From Agriotes lineatus (lineage: Eukaryota; Arthropoda; Insecta; Coleoptera; Elateridae), in NCBI GenBank assembly GCA_940337035.1, contig OW679200.1, forward strand, positions 19,943,090-20,007,089: a DNA stretch of 64,000 nucleotides, written 5' to 3'. Under the pieces are notes generated by a model that was given only the letters and a program-made list of their open reading frames with translations, did no database searches and was not told the DNA's origin. Both the position numbers and the translations under genes were made by a program. Every line of letters begins with the position of its first letter. Position 1 is the first letter of the stretch. Shown here in pieces: positions 14,656 through 28,300 of the stretch.

Positions 14656-17600
14656 ATGCATCGGAATGGTACCTACTGTTTTAGATGTAGAAAACATGGC
14701 ATGCTAAAGCCTGTAAACGTACTTACGGATGATCTGAGACGTTTTTGGTATCATTTCGATAGTAGAAACGCTCTTAGATTTTTTTATTTTAGTAACACTA
14801 TTTCGGTGTCTGAGCGCGGCTGCTTAATGTCCTCAGAATGGTACTAGCAGTATGTAACATATTACAACTAATAGACAGTAATTGCAGAAAGCTAGAGACT
14901 GTACGAAAACAACTGTAAACTAATTTTGAATGCATCGGAATGGCACCTACTGTTTTAGAAGTAGACAAAATGGCATGCTAAAGCCTGTAAACGTACTTAC
15001 GGATGATCTGAGACGTTTTTGGTATCATTTCGATAGTAGAAACGCTCTTAGATTTTTTTATTTTAGTAACGCTATTTCGGTGTCTGGGCGCGGCTGCTTA
15101 ATGTCCTCAGAATGGTACTAGCAGTATGTAACATATTACAATTAATAGACAGTAATTGCAGAAAGCTAGAGACTGTACGAAAACAACTGTAAACTAACTT
15201 TGAATGCATCGGAATGGCACCTACTGTTTTAGAAGTAGACAAAATGGCATGCTAGAGCCTGTAAACGTACTTACGGATGATCTGAGACGTTTTTGGTATC
15301 ATTTCGATAGTAGAAACGCTCTTAGATTTTTTTATTTTAGTAACACTATTTCGGTGTCTGAGGGCGGCTGCTTAATGTCCTCAGAATGGTACTAGCAGTA
15401 TGTAACATATTACAATTAATAGACAGTAATTGCAGAATGCTAGAGACTGTACGAAAACAACTGTAAACTAACTTTAAATGCATCGGAATGGCACCTACTG
15501 TTTTAGAAGTAGAAAAAATGGCATGCTAAAGCCTGTAAACGTACTTACGGATGATCTGAGACGTTTTTGGTATCATTTCGATAGTAGAAACGCTCTTAGA
15601 TTTTTTTATTTTAGTAACACTATTTCGGTGTCTGAGCGCGGCTGCTTAATGTCCTCAGAATGGTACTAGCAGTATGCAACATATTACAATTAATAGACAG
15701 TAATTGCAGAAAGCTAGAGACTGTACGAAAACAACTGTAAACTAATTTTGAATGCATCGGAATGGCACCTACTGTTTTAGAAGTAGACAAAATGGCATGC
15801 TAAAGCCTGTAAACGTACTTACGGATGATCTGAGACGTTTTTGGTATCATTTCGATAGTAGAAACGCTCTTAGATTTTTTTATTTTAGTAACACTATTTC
15901 GGTGTCTGAGCGCGGCTGCTTAATGTCCTCAGAATGGTACTAGCAGTATGTAACATATTACAATTAATAGACAGTAATTGCAGAAAGCTAGAGACTGTAC
16001 GAAAACAACTGTAAACTAATTTTGAATGCATCGGAATGGCACCTACTGTTTTAGAAGTAGACAAAATGGCATGCTAAAGCCTGTAAACGTACTTACGGAT
16101 GATCTGAGACGTTTTTGGTATCATTTCGATAGTAGAAACGCTCTTAGATTTTTTTATTTTAGTAACACTATTTCGGTGTCTGAGCGCGGCTGCTTAATGT
16201 CCTCAGAATGGTACTAGCAGTATGTAACATATTACAATTAATAGACAGTAATTGCAGAAAGCTAGAGACTGTACGAAAACAACTGTAAACTAATTTTGAA
16301 TGCATCGGAATGGCACCTACTGTTTTAGAAGTAGACAAAATGGCATGCTAAAGCCTGTAAACGTACTTACGGATGATCTGAGACGTTTTTGGTATCATTT
16401 CGATAGTAGAAACGCTCTTAGATTTTTTTATTTTAGTAACACTATTTCGGTGTCTGGGCGCGGCTGCTTAATGTCCTCAGAATGGTACTAGCAGTATGTA
16501 ACATATTACAATTAATAGACAGTAATTGCAGAAAGCTAGAGACTGTACGAAAACAACTGTAAACTAACTTTGAATGCATCGGAATGGCACCTACTGTTTT
16601 AGAAGTAGACAAAATGGCATGCTAGAGCCTGTAAACGTACTTACGGATGATCTGAGACGTTTTTCGTATCATTTCGATAGTAGAAACGCTCTTAGATTTT
16701 TTTATTTTAGTAACACTATTTCGGTGTCTGGGCGCGGCTGCTTAATGTCCTCAGAATGGTACTAGCAGTATGTAACATATTACAATTAATAGACAGTAAT
16801 TGCAGAAAGCTAGAGACTGTACGAAAACAACTGTAAACTAACTTTAAATGCATCGGAATGGTACCTACTGTTTTAGAAGTAGAAAAAATGGCATGCTAAA
16901 GCCTGTAAACGTACTTACGGATGATCTGAGACGTTTTTGGTATCATTTCGATAGTAGAAACGCTCTTAGATTTTTTTATTTTAGTAACACTATTTCGGTG
17001 TCTGAGCGCGGCTGCTTAATGTCCTCAGAATGGTACTAGCAGTATGTAACATATTACAACTAATAGACAGTAATTGCAGAAAGCTAGAGACTGTACGAAA
17101 ACAACTGTAAACTAATTTTGAATGCATCGGAATGGCACCTACTGTTTTAGAAGTAGACAAAATGGCATGCTAAAGCCTGTAAACGTACTTACGGATGATC
17201 TGAGACGTTTTTGGTATCATTTCGATAGTAGAAACGCTCTTAGATTTTTTTATTTTAGTAACACTATTTCGGTGTCTGGGCGCGGCTGCTTAATGTCCTC
17301 AGAATGGTACTAGCAGTATGTAACATATTACAATTAATAGACAGTAATTGCAGAAAGCTAGAGACTGTACGAAAACAACTGTAAACTAACTTTGAATGCA
17401 TCGGAATGGCACCTACTGTTTTAGAAGTAGACAAAATGGCATGCTAGAGCCTGTAAACGTACTTACGGATGATCTGAGACGTTTTTGGTATCATTTCGAT
17501 AGTAGAAACGCTCTTAGATTTTTTTATTTTAGTAACACTATTTCGGTGTCTGAGGGCGGCTGCTTAATGTCCTCAGAAAGGTACTAGCAGTATGTAACAT

Positions 17601-19039
17601 ATTACAATTAATAGACAGTAATTGCAGAATGCTAGAGACTGTACGAAAACAACTGTAAACTAACTTTAAATGCATCGGAATGGCACCTACTGTTTTAGAA
17701 GTAGAAAAAATGGCATGCTAAAGCCTGTAAACGTACTTACGGATGATCTGAGACGTTTTTGGTATCATTTCGATAGTAGAAACGCTCTTAGATTTTTTTA
17801 TTTTAGTAACACTATTTCGGTGTCTGAGCGCGGCTGCTTAATGTCCTCAGAATGGTACTAGCAGTATGCAACATATTACAATTAATAGACAGTAATTGCA
17901 GAAAGCTAGAGACTGTACGAAAACAACTGTAAACTAATTTTGAATGCATCGGAATGGCACCTACTGTTTTAGAAGTAGACAAAATGGCATGCTAAAGCCT
18001 GTAAACGTACTTACGGATGATCTGAGACGTTTTTGGTATCATTTCGATAGTAGAAACGCTCTTAGATTTTTTTATTTTAGTAACACTATTTCGGTGTCTG
18101 AGCGCGGCTGCTTAATGTCCTCAGAATGGTACTAGCAGTATGTAACATATTACAATTAATAGACAGTAATTGCAGAAAGCTAGAGACTGTACGAAAACAA
18201 CTGTAAACTAATTTTGAATGCATCGGAATGGCACCTACTGTTTTAGAAGTAGACAAAATGGCATGCTAAAGCCTGTAAACGTACTTACGGATGATCTGAG
18301 ACGTTTTTGGTATCATTTCGATAGTAGAAACGCTCTTAGATTTTTTTATTTTAGTAACACTATTTCGGTGTCTGAGCGCGGCTGCTTAATGTCCTCAGAA
18401 TGGTACTAGCAGTATGTAACATATTACAATTAATAGACAGTAATTGCAGAAAGCTAGAGACTGTACGAAAACAACTGTAAACTAATTTTGAATGCATCGG
18501 AATGGCACCTACTGTTTTAGAAGTAGACAAAATGGCATGCTAAAGCCTGTAAACGTACTTACGGATGATCTGAGACGTTTTTGGTATCATTTCGATAGTA
18601 GAAACGCTCTTAGATTTTTTTATTTTAGTAACACTATTTCGGTGTCTGGGCGCGGCTGCTTAATGTCCTCAGAATGGTACTAGCAGTATGTAACATATTA
18701 CAATTAATAGACAGTAATTGCAGAAAGCTAGAGACTGTACGAAAACAACTCTAAACTAACTTTGAATGCATCGGAATGGCACCTACTGTTTTAGAAGTAG
18801 ACAAAATGGCATGCTAGAGCCTGTAAACGTACTTACGGATGATCTGAGACGTTTTTGGTATCATTTCGATAGTAGAAACGCTCTTAGATTTTTTTATTTT
18901 AGTAACACTATTTCGGTGTCTGAGGGCGGCTGCTTAATGTCCTCAGAATGGTACTAGCAGTATGCAACATATTACAATTAATAGACAGTAATTGCAGAAT
19001 GCTAGAGACTGTACGAAAACAACTGTAAACTAACTTTAA
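14656..19039 (+). repeat. 8-monomer higher-order repeat, two units
   Basis: The unit is 2192 bp: 14656-16847 and 16848-19039. Monomers follow the same order: a C15T unit ending in a T213C spacer; an A37C/G158 unit; an A37C/A52G unit with GAGGGCGG; a plain unit; three A37C/C269T units; and a second A37C/A52G unit. The two copies differ by some private variants, for example offsets 29 and 42 in 14656, and the final unit carries G158 in the first copy and A158/G160 in the second. Part of the second copy was copied again at 19.9-22.3 kb. Confidence 0.75.
16337..18750 (+). repeat. 13-monomer-offset duplication, copy 1
   Basis: About 2414 bp matches 19899-22312 at an offset of 3562 bp (13 monomers). 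Both copies share rare variants: TTTTTCGTATC (16663 and 20225 area) and CAGAAAGGTAC (17576 and 21138 area). The only difference I found by eye is C17950 versus A21512. Bounding mismatches are at 16336/19898 and 18751/22313, although similarity continues beyond them with more differences. Confidence 0.8.
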
Positions 19040-19898
19040 ATGCATCGGAATGGCACCTACTGTTTTAGAAGTAGAAAAAATGGCATGCTAAAGCCTGTAA
19101 ACGTACTTACGGATGATCTGAGACGTTTTTGGTATCATTTCGATAGTAGAAACGCTCTTAGATTTTTTTATTTTAGTAACACTATTTCGGTGTCTGAGCG
19201 CGGCTGCTTAATGTCCTCAGAATGGTACTAGCAGTATGTAACATATTACAATTAATAGACAGTAATTGCAGAAAGCTAGAGACTGTACGAAAACAACTGT
19301 AAACTAACTTTAAATGCATCGGAATGGCACCTACTGTTTTAGAAGTAGAAAAAATGGCATGCTAAAGCCTGTAAACGTACTTACGGATGATCTGAGACGT
19401 TTTTGGTATCATTTCGATAGTAGAAACGCTCTTAGATTTTTTTATTTTAGTAACACTATTTCGGTATCTGAGGGCGGCTGCTTAATGTCCTCAGAATGGT
19501 ACTAGCAGTATGTAACATATTACAATTAATAGACAGTAATTGCAGAATGCTAGAGACTGTACGAAAACAACTGTAAACTAACTTTAAATGCATCGGAATG
19601 GCACCTACTGTTTTAGAAGTAGAAAAAATGGCATGCTAAAGCCTGTAAACGTACTTACGGATGATCTGAGACGTTTTTGGTATCATTTCGATAGTAGAAA
19701 CGCTCTTAGATTTTTTTATTTTAGTAACACTATTTCGGTGTCTGAGCGCGGCTGCTTAATGTCCTCAGAATGGTACTAGCAGTATGTAACATATTACAAT
19801 TAATAGACAGTAATTGCAGAAAGCTAGAGACTGTACGAAAACAACTGTAAACTAACTTTAAATGCATCGGAATGGCACCTACTGTTTTAGAAGTAGAA

Positions 19899-22312
19899 AA
19901 AATGGCATGCTAAAGCCTGTAAACGTACTTACGGATGATCTGAGACGTTTTTGGTATCATTTCGATAGTAGAAACGCTCTTAGATTTTTTTATTTTAGTA
20001 ACACTATTTCGGTGTCTGGGCGCGGCTGCTTAATGTCCTCAGAATGGTACTAGCAGTATGTAACATATTACAATTAATAGACAGTAATTGCAGAAAGCTA
20101 GAGACTGTACGAAAACAACTGTAAACTAACTTTGAATGCATCGGAATGGCACCTACTGTTTTAGAAGTAGACAAAATGGCATGCTAGAGCCTGTAAACGT
20201 ACTTACGGATGATCTGAGACGTTTTTCGTATCATTTCGATAGTAGAAACGCTCTTAGATTTTTTTATTTTAGTAACACTATTTCGGTGTCTGGGCGCGGC
20301 TGCTTAATGTCCTCAGAATGGTACTAGCAGTATGTAACATATTACAATTAATAGACAGTAATTGCAGAAAGCTAGAGACTGTACGAAAACAACTGTAAAC
20401 TAACTTTAAATGCATCGGAATGGTACCTACTGTTTTAGAAGTAGAAAAAATGGCATGCTAAAGCCTGTAAACGTACTTACGGATGATCTGAGACGTTTTT
20501 GGTATCATTTCGATAGTAGAAACGCTCTTAGATTTTTTTATTTTAGTAACACTATTTCGGTGTCTGAGCGCGGCTGCTTAATGTCCTCAGAATGGTACTA
20601 GCAGTATGTAACATATTACAACTAATAGACAGTAATTGCAGAAAGCTAGAGACTGTACGAAAACAACTGTAAACTAATTTTGAATGCATCGGAATGGCAC
20701 CTACTGTTTTAGAAGTAGACAAAATGGCATGCTAAAGCCTGTAAACGTACTTACGGATGATCTGAGACGTTTTTGGTATCATTTCGATAGTAGAAACGCT
20801 CTTAGATTTTTTTATTTTAGTAACACTATTTCGGTGTCTGGGCGCGGCTGCTTAATGTCCTCAGAATGGTACTAGCAGTATGTAACATATTACAATTAAT
20901 AGACAGTAATTGCAGAAAGCTAGAGACTGTACGAAAACAACTGTAAACTAACTTTGAATGCATCGGAATGGCACCTACTGTTTTAGAAGTAGACAAAATG
21001 GCATGCTAGAGCCTGTAAACGTACTTACGGATGATCTGAGACGTTTTTGGTATCATTTCGATAGTAGAAACGCTCTTAGATTTTTTTATTTTAGTAACAC
21101 TATTTCGGTGTCTGAGGGCGGCTGCTTAATGTCCTCAGAAAGGTACTAGCAGTATGTAACATATTACAATTAATAGACAGTAATTGCAGAATGCTAGAGA
21201 CTGTACGAAAACAACTGTAAACTAACTTTAAATGCATCGGAATGGCACCTACTGTTTTAGAAGTAGAAAAAATGGCATGCTAAAGCCTGTAAACGTACTT
21301 ACGGATGATCTGAGACGTTTTTGGTATCATTTCGATAGTAGAAACGCTCTTAGATTTTTTTATTTTAGTAACACTATTTCGGTGTCTGAGCGCGGCTGCT
21401 TAATGTCCTCAGAATGGTACTAGCAGTATGCAACATATTACAATTAATAGACAGTAATTGCAGAAAGCTAGAGACTGTACGAAAACAACTGTAAACTAAT
21501 TTTGAATGCATAGGAATGGCACCTACTGTTTTAGAAGTAGACAAAATGGCATGCTAAAGCCTGTAAACGTACTTACGGATGATCTGAGACGTTTTTGGTA
21601 TCATTTCGATAGTAGAAACGCTCTTAGATTTTTTTATTTTAGTAACACTATTTCGGTGTCTGAGCGCGGCTGCTTAATGTCCTCAGAATGGTACTAGCAG
21701 TATGTAACATATTACAATTAATAGACAGTAATTGCAGAAAGCTAGAGACTGTACGAAAACAACTGTAAACTAATTTTGAATGCATCGGAATGGCACCTAC
21801 TGTTTTAGAAGTAGACAAAATGGCATGCTAAAGCCTGTAAACGTACTTACGGATGATCTGAGACGTTTTTGGTATCATTTCGATAGTAGAAACGCTCTTA
21901 GATTTTTTTATTTTAGTAACACTATTTCGGTGTCTGAGCGCGGCTGCTTAATGTCCTCAGAATGGTACTAGCAGTATGTAACATATTACAATTAATAGAC
22001 AGTAATTGCAGAAAGCTAGAGACTGTACGAAAACAACTGTAAACTAATTTTGAATGCATCGGAATGGCACCTACTGTTTTAGAAGTAGACAAAATGGCAT
22101 GCTAAAGCCTGTAAACGTACTTACGGATGATCTGAGACGTTTTTGGTATCATTTCGATAGTAGAAACGCTCTTAGATTTTTTTATTTTAGTAACACTATT
22201 TCGGTGTCTGGGCGCGGCTGCTTAATGTCCTCAGAATGGTACTAGCAGTATGTAACATATTACAATTAATAGACAGTAATTGCAGAAAGCTAGAGACTGT
22301 ACGAAAACAACT
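19899..22312 (+). repeat. 13-monomer-offset duplication, copy 2
   Basis: Partner of 16337-18750, with one substitution seen by eye (21512). Near-identity over nine monomers contrasts with several differences between neighbouring monomers, so this is a recent segmental copying event, not independent homogenisation. Confidence 0.8.
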
Positions 22313-25300
22313 GTAAACTAACTTTGAATGCATCGGAATGGCACCTACTGTTTTAGAAGTAGACAAAATGGCATGCTAGAGCCTGTAAACGTACTTACGG
22401 ATGATCTGAGACGTTTTTGGTATCATTTCGATAGTAGAAACGCTCTTAGATTTTTTTATTTTAGTAACACTATTTCGGTGTCTGAGGGCGGCTGCTTAAT
22501 GTCCTCAGAATGGTACTAGCAGTATGTAACATATTACAATTAATAGACAGTAATTGCAGAATGCTAGAGACTGTACGAAAACAACTGTAAACTAACTTTA
22601 AATGCATCGGAATGGCACCTACTGTTTTAGAAGTAGAAAAAATGGCATGCTAAAGCCTGTAAACGTACTTACGGATGATCTGAGACGTTTTTGGTATCAT
22701 TTCGATAGTAGAAACGCTCTTAGATTTTTTTATTTTGGTAACACTATTTCGGTGTCTGAGCGCGGCTGCTTAATGTCCTCAGAATGGTACTAGCAGTATG
22801 TAACATATTACAATTAATAGACAGTAATTGCAGAAAGCTAGAGACTGTACGAAAACAACTGTAAACTAACTTTAAATGCATCGGAATGGCACCTACTGTT
22901 TTAGAAGTAGAAAAAATGGCATGCTAAAGCCTGTAAACGTACTTACGGATGATCTGAGACGTTTTTGGTATCATTTCGATAGTAGAAACGCTCTTAGATT
23001 TTTTTATTTTAGTAACACTATTTCGGTGTCTGAGCGCGGCTGCTTAATGTCCTCAGAATGGTACTAGCAGTATGTAACATATTACAATTAATAGACAGTA
23101 ATTGCAGAATGCTAGAGACTGTACGAAAACAACTGTAAACTAACTTTAAATGCATCGGAATGGCACCTACTGTTTTAGAAGTAGAAAAAATGGCATGCTA
23201 AAGCCTGTAACCGTACTTACGGATGATCTGAGACGTTTTTGGTATCATTTCGATAGTAGAAACGCTCTTAGATTTTTTTATTTTAGTAACACTATTTCGG
23301 TGTCTGAGCGCGGCTGCTTAATGTCCTCAGAATGGTACTAGCAGTATGTAACATATTACAATTAATAGACAGTAATTGCAGAAAGCTAGAGACTGTACGA
23401 AAACAACTGTAAACTAACTTTAAATGCATCGGAATGGCACCTACTGTTTTAGAAGTAGAAAAAATGGCATGCTAAAGCCTGTAAACGTACTTACGGATGA
23501 TCTGAGACGTTTTTGGTATCATTTCGATAGTAGAAAAGCTCTTAGATTTTTTTATTTTAGTAACACTATTTCGGTGTCTGGGCGCGGCTGCTTAATGTCC
23601 TCAGAATGGTACTAGCAGTATGTAACATATTACAATTAATAGACAGTAATTGCAGAAAGCTTGAGACTGTACGAAAACTACTGTAAACTAACTTTGAATG
23701 CATCGGAATGGCACCTACTGTTTCAGAAGTAGACAAAATGGCATGCTAGAGCCTGTAAACGTACTTACGGATGATCTGAGACGTTTTTGGTATCATTTCG
23801 ATAGTAGAAACGCTCTTAGATTTTTTTATTTTAGTAACACTATTTCGGTGTCTGAGGGCGGCTGCTTAATGTCCTCAGAATGGTACTAGCAGTATGCAAC
23901 ATATTACAATTAATAGACAGTAATTGCAGAATGCTAGAGACTGTACGAAAACAACTGTAAACTAACTTTAAATGCATCGGAATGGCACCTACTGTTTTAG
24001 AAGTAGAAAAAATGGCATGCTAAAGCCTGTAAACGTACTTACGGATGATCTGAGACGTTTTTGGTATCATTTCGATAGTAGAAACGCTCTTAGATTTTTT
24101 TATTTTAGTAACACTATTTCGGTGTCTGAGGGCGGCTGCTTAATGTCCTCAGAATGGTACTAGCAGTATGCAACATATTACAATTAATAGACAGTAATTG
24201 CAGAAAGCTAGAGACTGTACGAAAACAACTGTAAACTAACTTTAAATGCATCGGAATGGCACCTACTGTTTTAGAAGTAGAAAAAATGGCATGCTAAAGC
24301 CTGTAAACGTACTTACGGATGATCTGAGACGTTTTTGGTATCATTTCGATACTAGAAACGCTCTTAGATTTTTTTATTTTAGTAACACTATTTCGGTGTC
24401 TGAGCGCGGCTGCTTAATGTCCTCAGAATGGTACTAGCAGTATGTAACATATTACAATTAATAGACAGTAATTGCAGAAAGCTAGAGACTGTACGAAAAC
24501 AACTGTAAACTAACTTTAAATGCATCGGAATGGTACCTACTGTTTTAGAAGTAGAAAAAATGGCATGCTAAAGCCTGTAAACGTACTTACGGATGATCTG
24601 AGACGTTTTTGGTATCATTTCGATACTAGAAACGCTCTTAGATTTTTTTATTTTAGTAACACTATTTCGGTGTCTGAGGGCGGCTGCTTAATGTCCTCAG
24701 AATGGTACTAGCAGTATGTAACATATTACAATTAATAGACAGTAATTGCAGAAAGCTAGAGACTGTACGAAAACAACTGTAAACTAACTTTAAATGCATC
24801 GCAATGGCACCTACTGTTTTAGAAGTAGAAAAAATGGCATGCTAAAGCCTGTAAACGTACTTACGGATGATCTGAGACGTTTTTGGTATCATTTCGATAC
24901 TAGAAACGCTCTTAGATTTTTTTATTTTAGTAACACTATTTCGGTGTCTGAGCGAGGCTGCTTAATGTCCTCAGAATGGTACTAGCAGTATGTAACATAT
25001 TACAATTAATAGACAGTAATTGCAGAAAGCTAGAGACTGTACGAAAACAACTGTAAACTAACTTTAAATGCATCGGAATGGTACCTACTGTTTTAGAAGT
25101 AGACAAAATGGCATGCTAAAGCCTGTAAACGTACTTACGGATGATCTGAGACGTTTTTGGTATCATTTCGATAGTAGAAACGCTCTTAGATTTTTTTATT
25201 TTAGTAACACTATTTCGGTGTCTGAGCGCGGCTGCTTAATGTCCTCAGAATGGTACTAGCAGTATGTAACATATTACAACTAATAGACAGTAATTGCAGA

Positions 25301-28300
25301 AAGCTAGAGACTGTACGAAAACAACTGTAAACTAATTTTGAATGCATCGGAATGGCACCTACTGTTTTAGAAGTAGACAAAATGGCATGCTAAAGCCTGT
25401 AAACGTACTTACGGATGATCTGAGACGTTTTTAGTATCATTTCGATAGTAGAAACGCTCTTAGATTTTTTTATTTTAGTAACACTATTTCGGTGTCTGGG
25501 CGCGGCTGCTTAATGTCCTCAGAATGGTACTAGCAGTATGTAACATATTACAATTAATAGACAGTAATTGCAGAAAGCTAGAGACTGTACGAAAACAACT
25601 GTAAACTAACTTTAAATGCATCGGAATGGCACCTACTGTTTTAGAAGTAGAAAAACTGGCATGGTAAAGCCTGTAAACGTACTTACGGATGATCTGAGAC
25701 GTTTTTGGTATCATTTCGATAGTAGAAACGCTCTTAGATTTTTTTATTTTAGTAACACTATTTCGGTGTCTGAGCGCGGCTGCTTAATGTCCTCAGAATG
25801 GTACTAGCAGTATGTAACATATTACAATTAATAGACAGTAATTGCAGAAAGCTAGAGACTGTACGAAAACAACTGTAAACTAACTTTAAATGCATCGGAA
25901 TGGCACCTACTGTTTTAGAAGTAGAAAAAATGGCATGCTAAAGCCTGTAAACGTACTTACGGATGATCTGAGACGTTTTTGGTATCATTTCGATAGTAGA
26001 AACGCTCTTAGATTTTTTTATTTTAGTAACACTATTTCGGTGTCTGAGCGCGGCTGCTTAATGTCCTCAGAATGGTACTAGCAGTATGTAACATATTACA
26101 ATTAATAGACAGTAATTGCAGAAAGCTAGAGACTGTACGAAAACAACTGTAAACTAACTTTAAATGCATCGGAATGGCACCTACTGTTTTAGAAGTAGAA
26201 AAAATGGCATGCTAAAGCCTGTAAACGTACTTACGGATGATCTGAGACGTTTTTGGTATCATTTCGATAGTAGAAACGCTCTTAGATTTTTTTATTTTAG
26301 TAACACTATTTCGGTGTCTGGGCGCGGCTGCTTAATGTCCTCAGAATGGTACTAGCAGTATGTAACATATTACAATTAATAGACAGTAATTGCAGAAAGC
26401 TAGAGACTGTACGAAAACAACTGTAAACTAACTTTGAATGCATCGGAATGGCACCTACTGTTTTAGAAGTAGACAAAATGGCATGCTAAAGCCTGTAAAC
26501 GTACTTACGGATGATCTGAGACGTTTTTGGTATCATTTCGATAGTAGAAACGCTCTTAGATTTTTTTATTTTAGTAACACTATTTCGGTGTCTGGGCGCG
26601 GCTGCGTAATGTCCTCAGAATGGTACTAGCAGTATGTAACATATTACAATTAATAGACAGTAATTGCAGAATGCTAGAGACTGTACGAAAACAACTGTAA
26701 ACTAACTTTAAATGCATCGGAATGGCACCTACTGTTTTAGAAGTAGAAAAAATGGCATGATAAAGCCTGTAAACGTACTTACGGATGATCTGAGCCGTTT
26801 TTGGTATCATTTCGATAGTAGAAACGCTCTTAGATTTTTTTATTTTAGTAACACTATTTCGGTGTCTGAGGGCGGCTGCTTAATGTCCTCAGAATGGTAC
26901 TAGCAGTATGTAACATATTACAATTAATAGACAGTAATTGCAGAATGCTAGAGACTGTACGAAAACAACTGTAAACTAACTTTAAATGTATCGGAATGGC
27001 ACCTACTGTTTTAGAAGTAGACAAAATGGCATGCTAAAGCCTGTAAACGTACTTACGGATGATCTGAGACGTTTTTGGTATCATTTCGATAGTAGAAACG
27101 CTCTTAGATTTTTTTATTTTAGTAACACTATTTCGGTGTCTGGGCGCGGCTGCTTAATGTCCTCAGAATGGTACTAGCAGTATGTAACATATTACAATTA
27201 ATGGACAGTAATTGCAGAAAGCTAAAGACTGTACGAAAACAACTGTAAACTAACTTTAAATGCATCGGAATGGCACCTACTGTTTTAGAAGTAGAAAAAA
27301 TGGCATGCTAAAGCCTGTAAACGTACTTACTGATGATCTGAGACGTTTTTGGTATCAGTTCGATAGTAGAAACGCTCTTAGATTTTTTTATTTTAGTAAC
27401 ACTATTTCGGTGTCTGGGCGCGGCTGCTTAATGTCCTCAGAATGGTACTAGCAGTATGTAACATATTACAATTAATAGACAGTAATTGCAGAATGCTAGA
27501 GACTGTACGAAAACAACTGTAAACTAACTTTAAATGCATCGGAATGGCACCTACTGTTTTAGAAGTAGACAAAATGGCATGCTAAAGCCTGTAAACGTAC
27601 TTACGGATGATCTGAGACGTTTTTGGTATCATTTCGATAGTAGAAACGCTCTTAGATTTTTTTATTTTAGTAACACTATTTCGGTGTCTGAGGGCGGCTG
27701 CTTAATGTCCTCAGAATGGTACTAGCAGTATGCAACATATTACAATTAATAGACAGTAATTGCAGAATGCTAGAGACTGTACGAAAACAACTGTAAACTA
27801 ACTTTAAATGCATCGGAATGGCACCTACTGTTTTAGAAGTAGAAAAAATGGCATGCTAAAGCCTGTAAACGTACTTACGGATGATCTGAGACGTTTTTGG
27901 TATCAGTTCGATAGTAGAAACGCTCTTAGATTTTTTTATTTTAGTAACACTATTTCGGTGTCTGGGCGCGGCTGCTTAATGTCCTCAGAATGGTACTAGC
28001 AGTATGTAACATATTACAATTAATAGACAGTAATTGCAGAAAGCTAGAGACTGTACGAAAACAACTGTAAACTAATTTTGAATGCATCGGAATGGCACCT
28101 ACTGTTTTAGAAGTAGACAAAATGGCATGCTAAAGCCTGTAAACGTACTTACGGATGATCTGAGACGTTTTTGGTATCATTTCGATAGTAGAAACGCTCT
28201 TAGATTTTTTTATTTTAGTAACACTATTTCGGTGTCTGAGCGCGGCTGCTTAATGTCCTCAGAATGGTACTAGCAGTATGTAACATATTACAATTAATAG

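Noticed and set aside
26580..26810. 76-codon antisense frames in some monomers (also 25484, 38402, 41690, 55664, 57308, 59226, 60048)
   Set aside because: Most appear only where the C49A and A84C variants occur, in the C49A/A84C subfamily; 25484-25714 opens through other changes (25652 and 25660 area). They are by-products of the variants, with no recognisable protein family.
27330..27336. Hammerhead ribozyme core CTGATGA
   Set aside because: It arises from one base change in a single monomer. The consensus lacks it, and I see no matching helices or GAAA partner in the right place.
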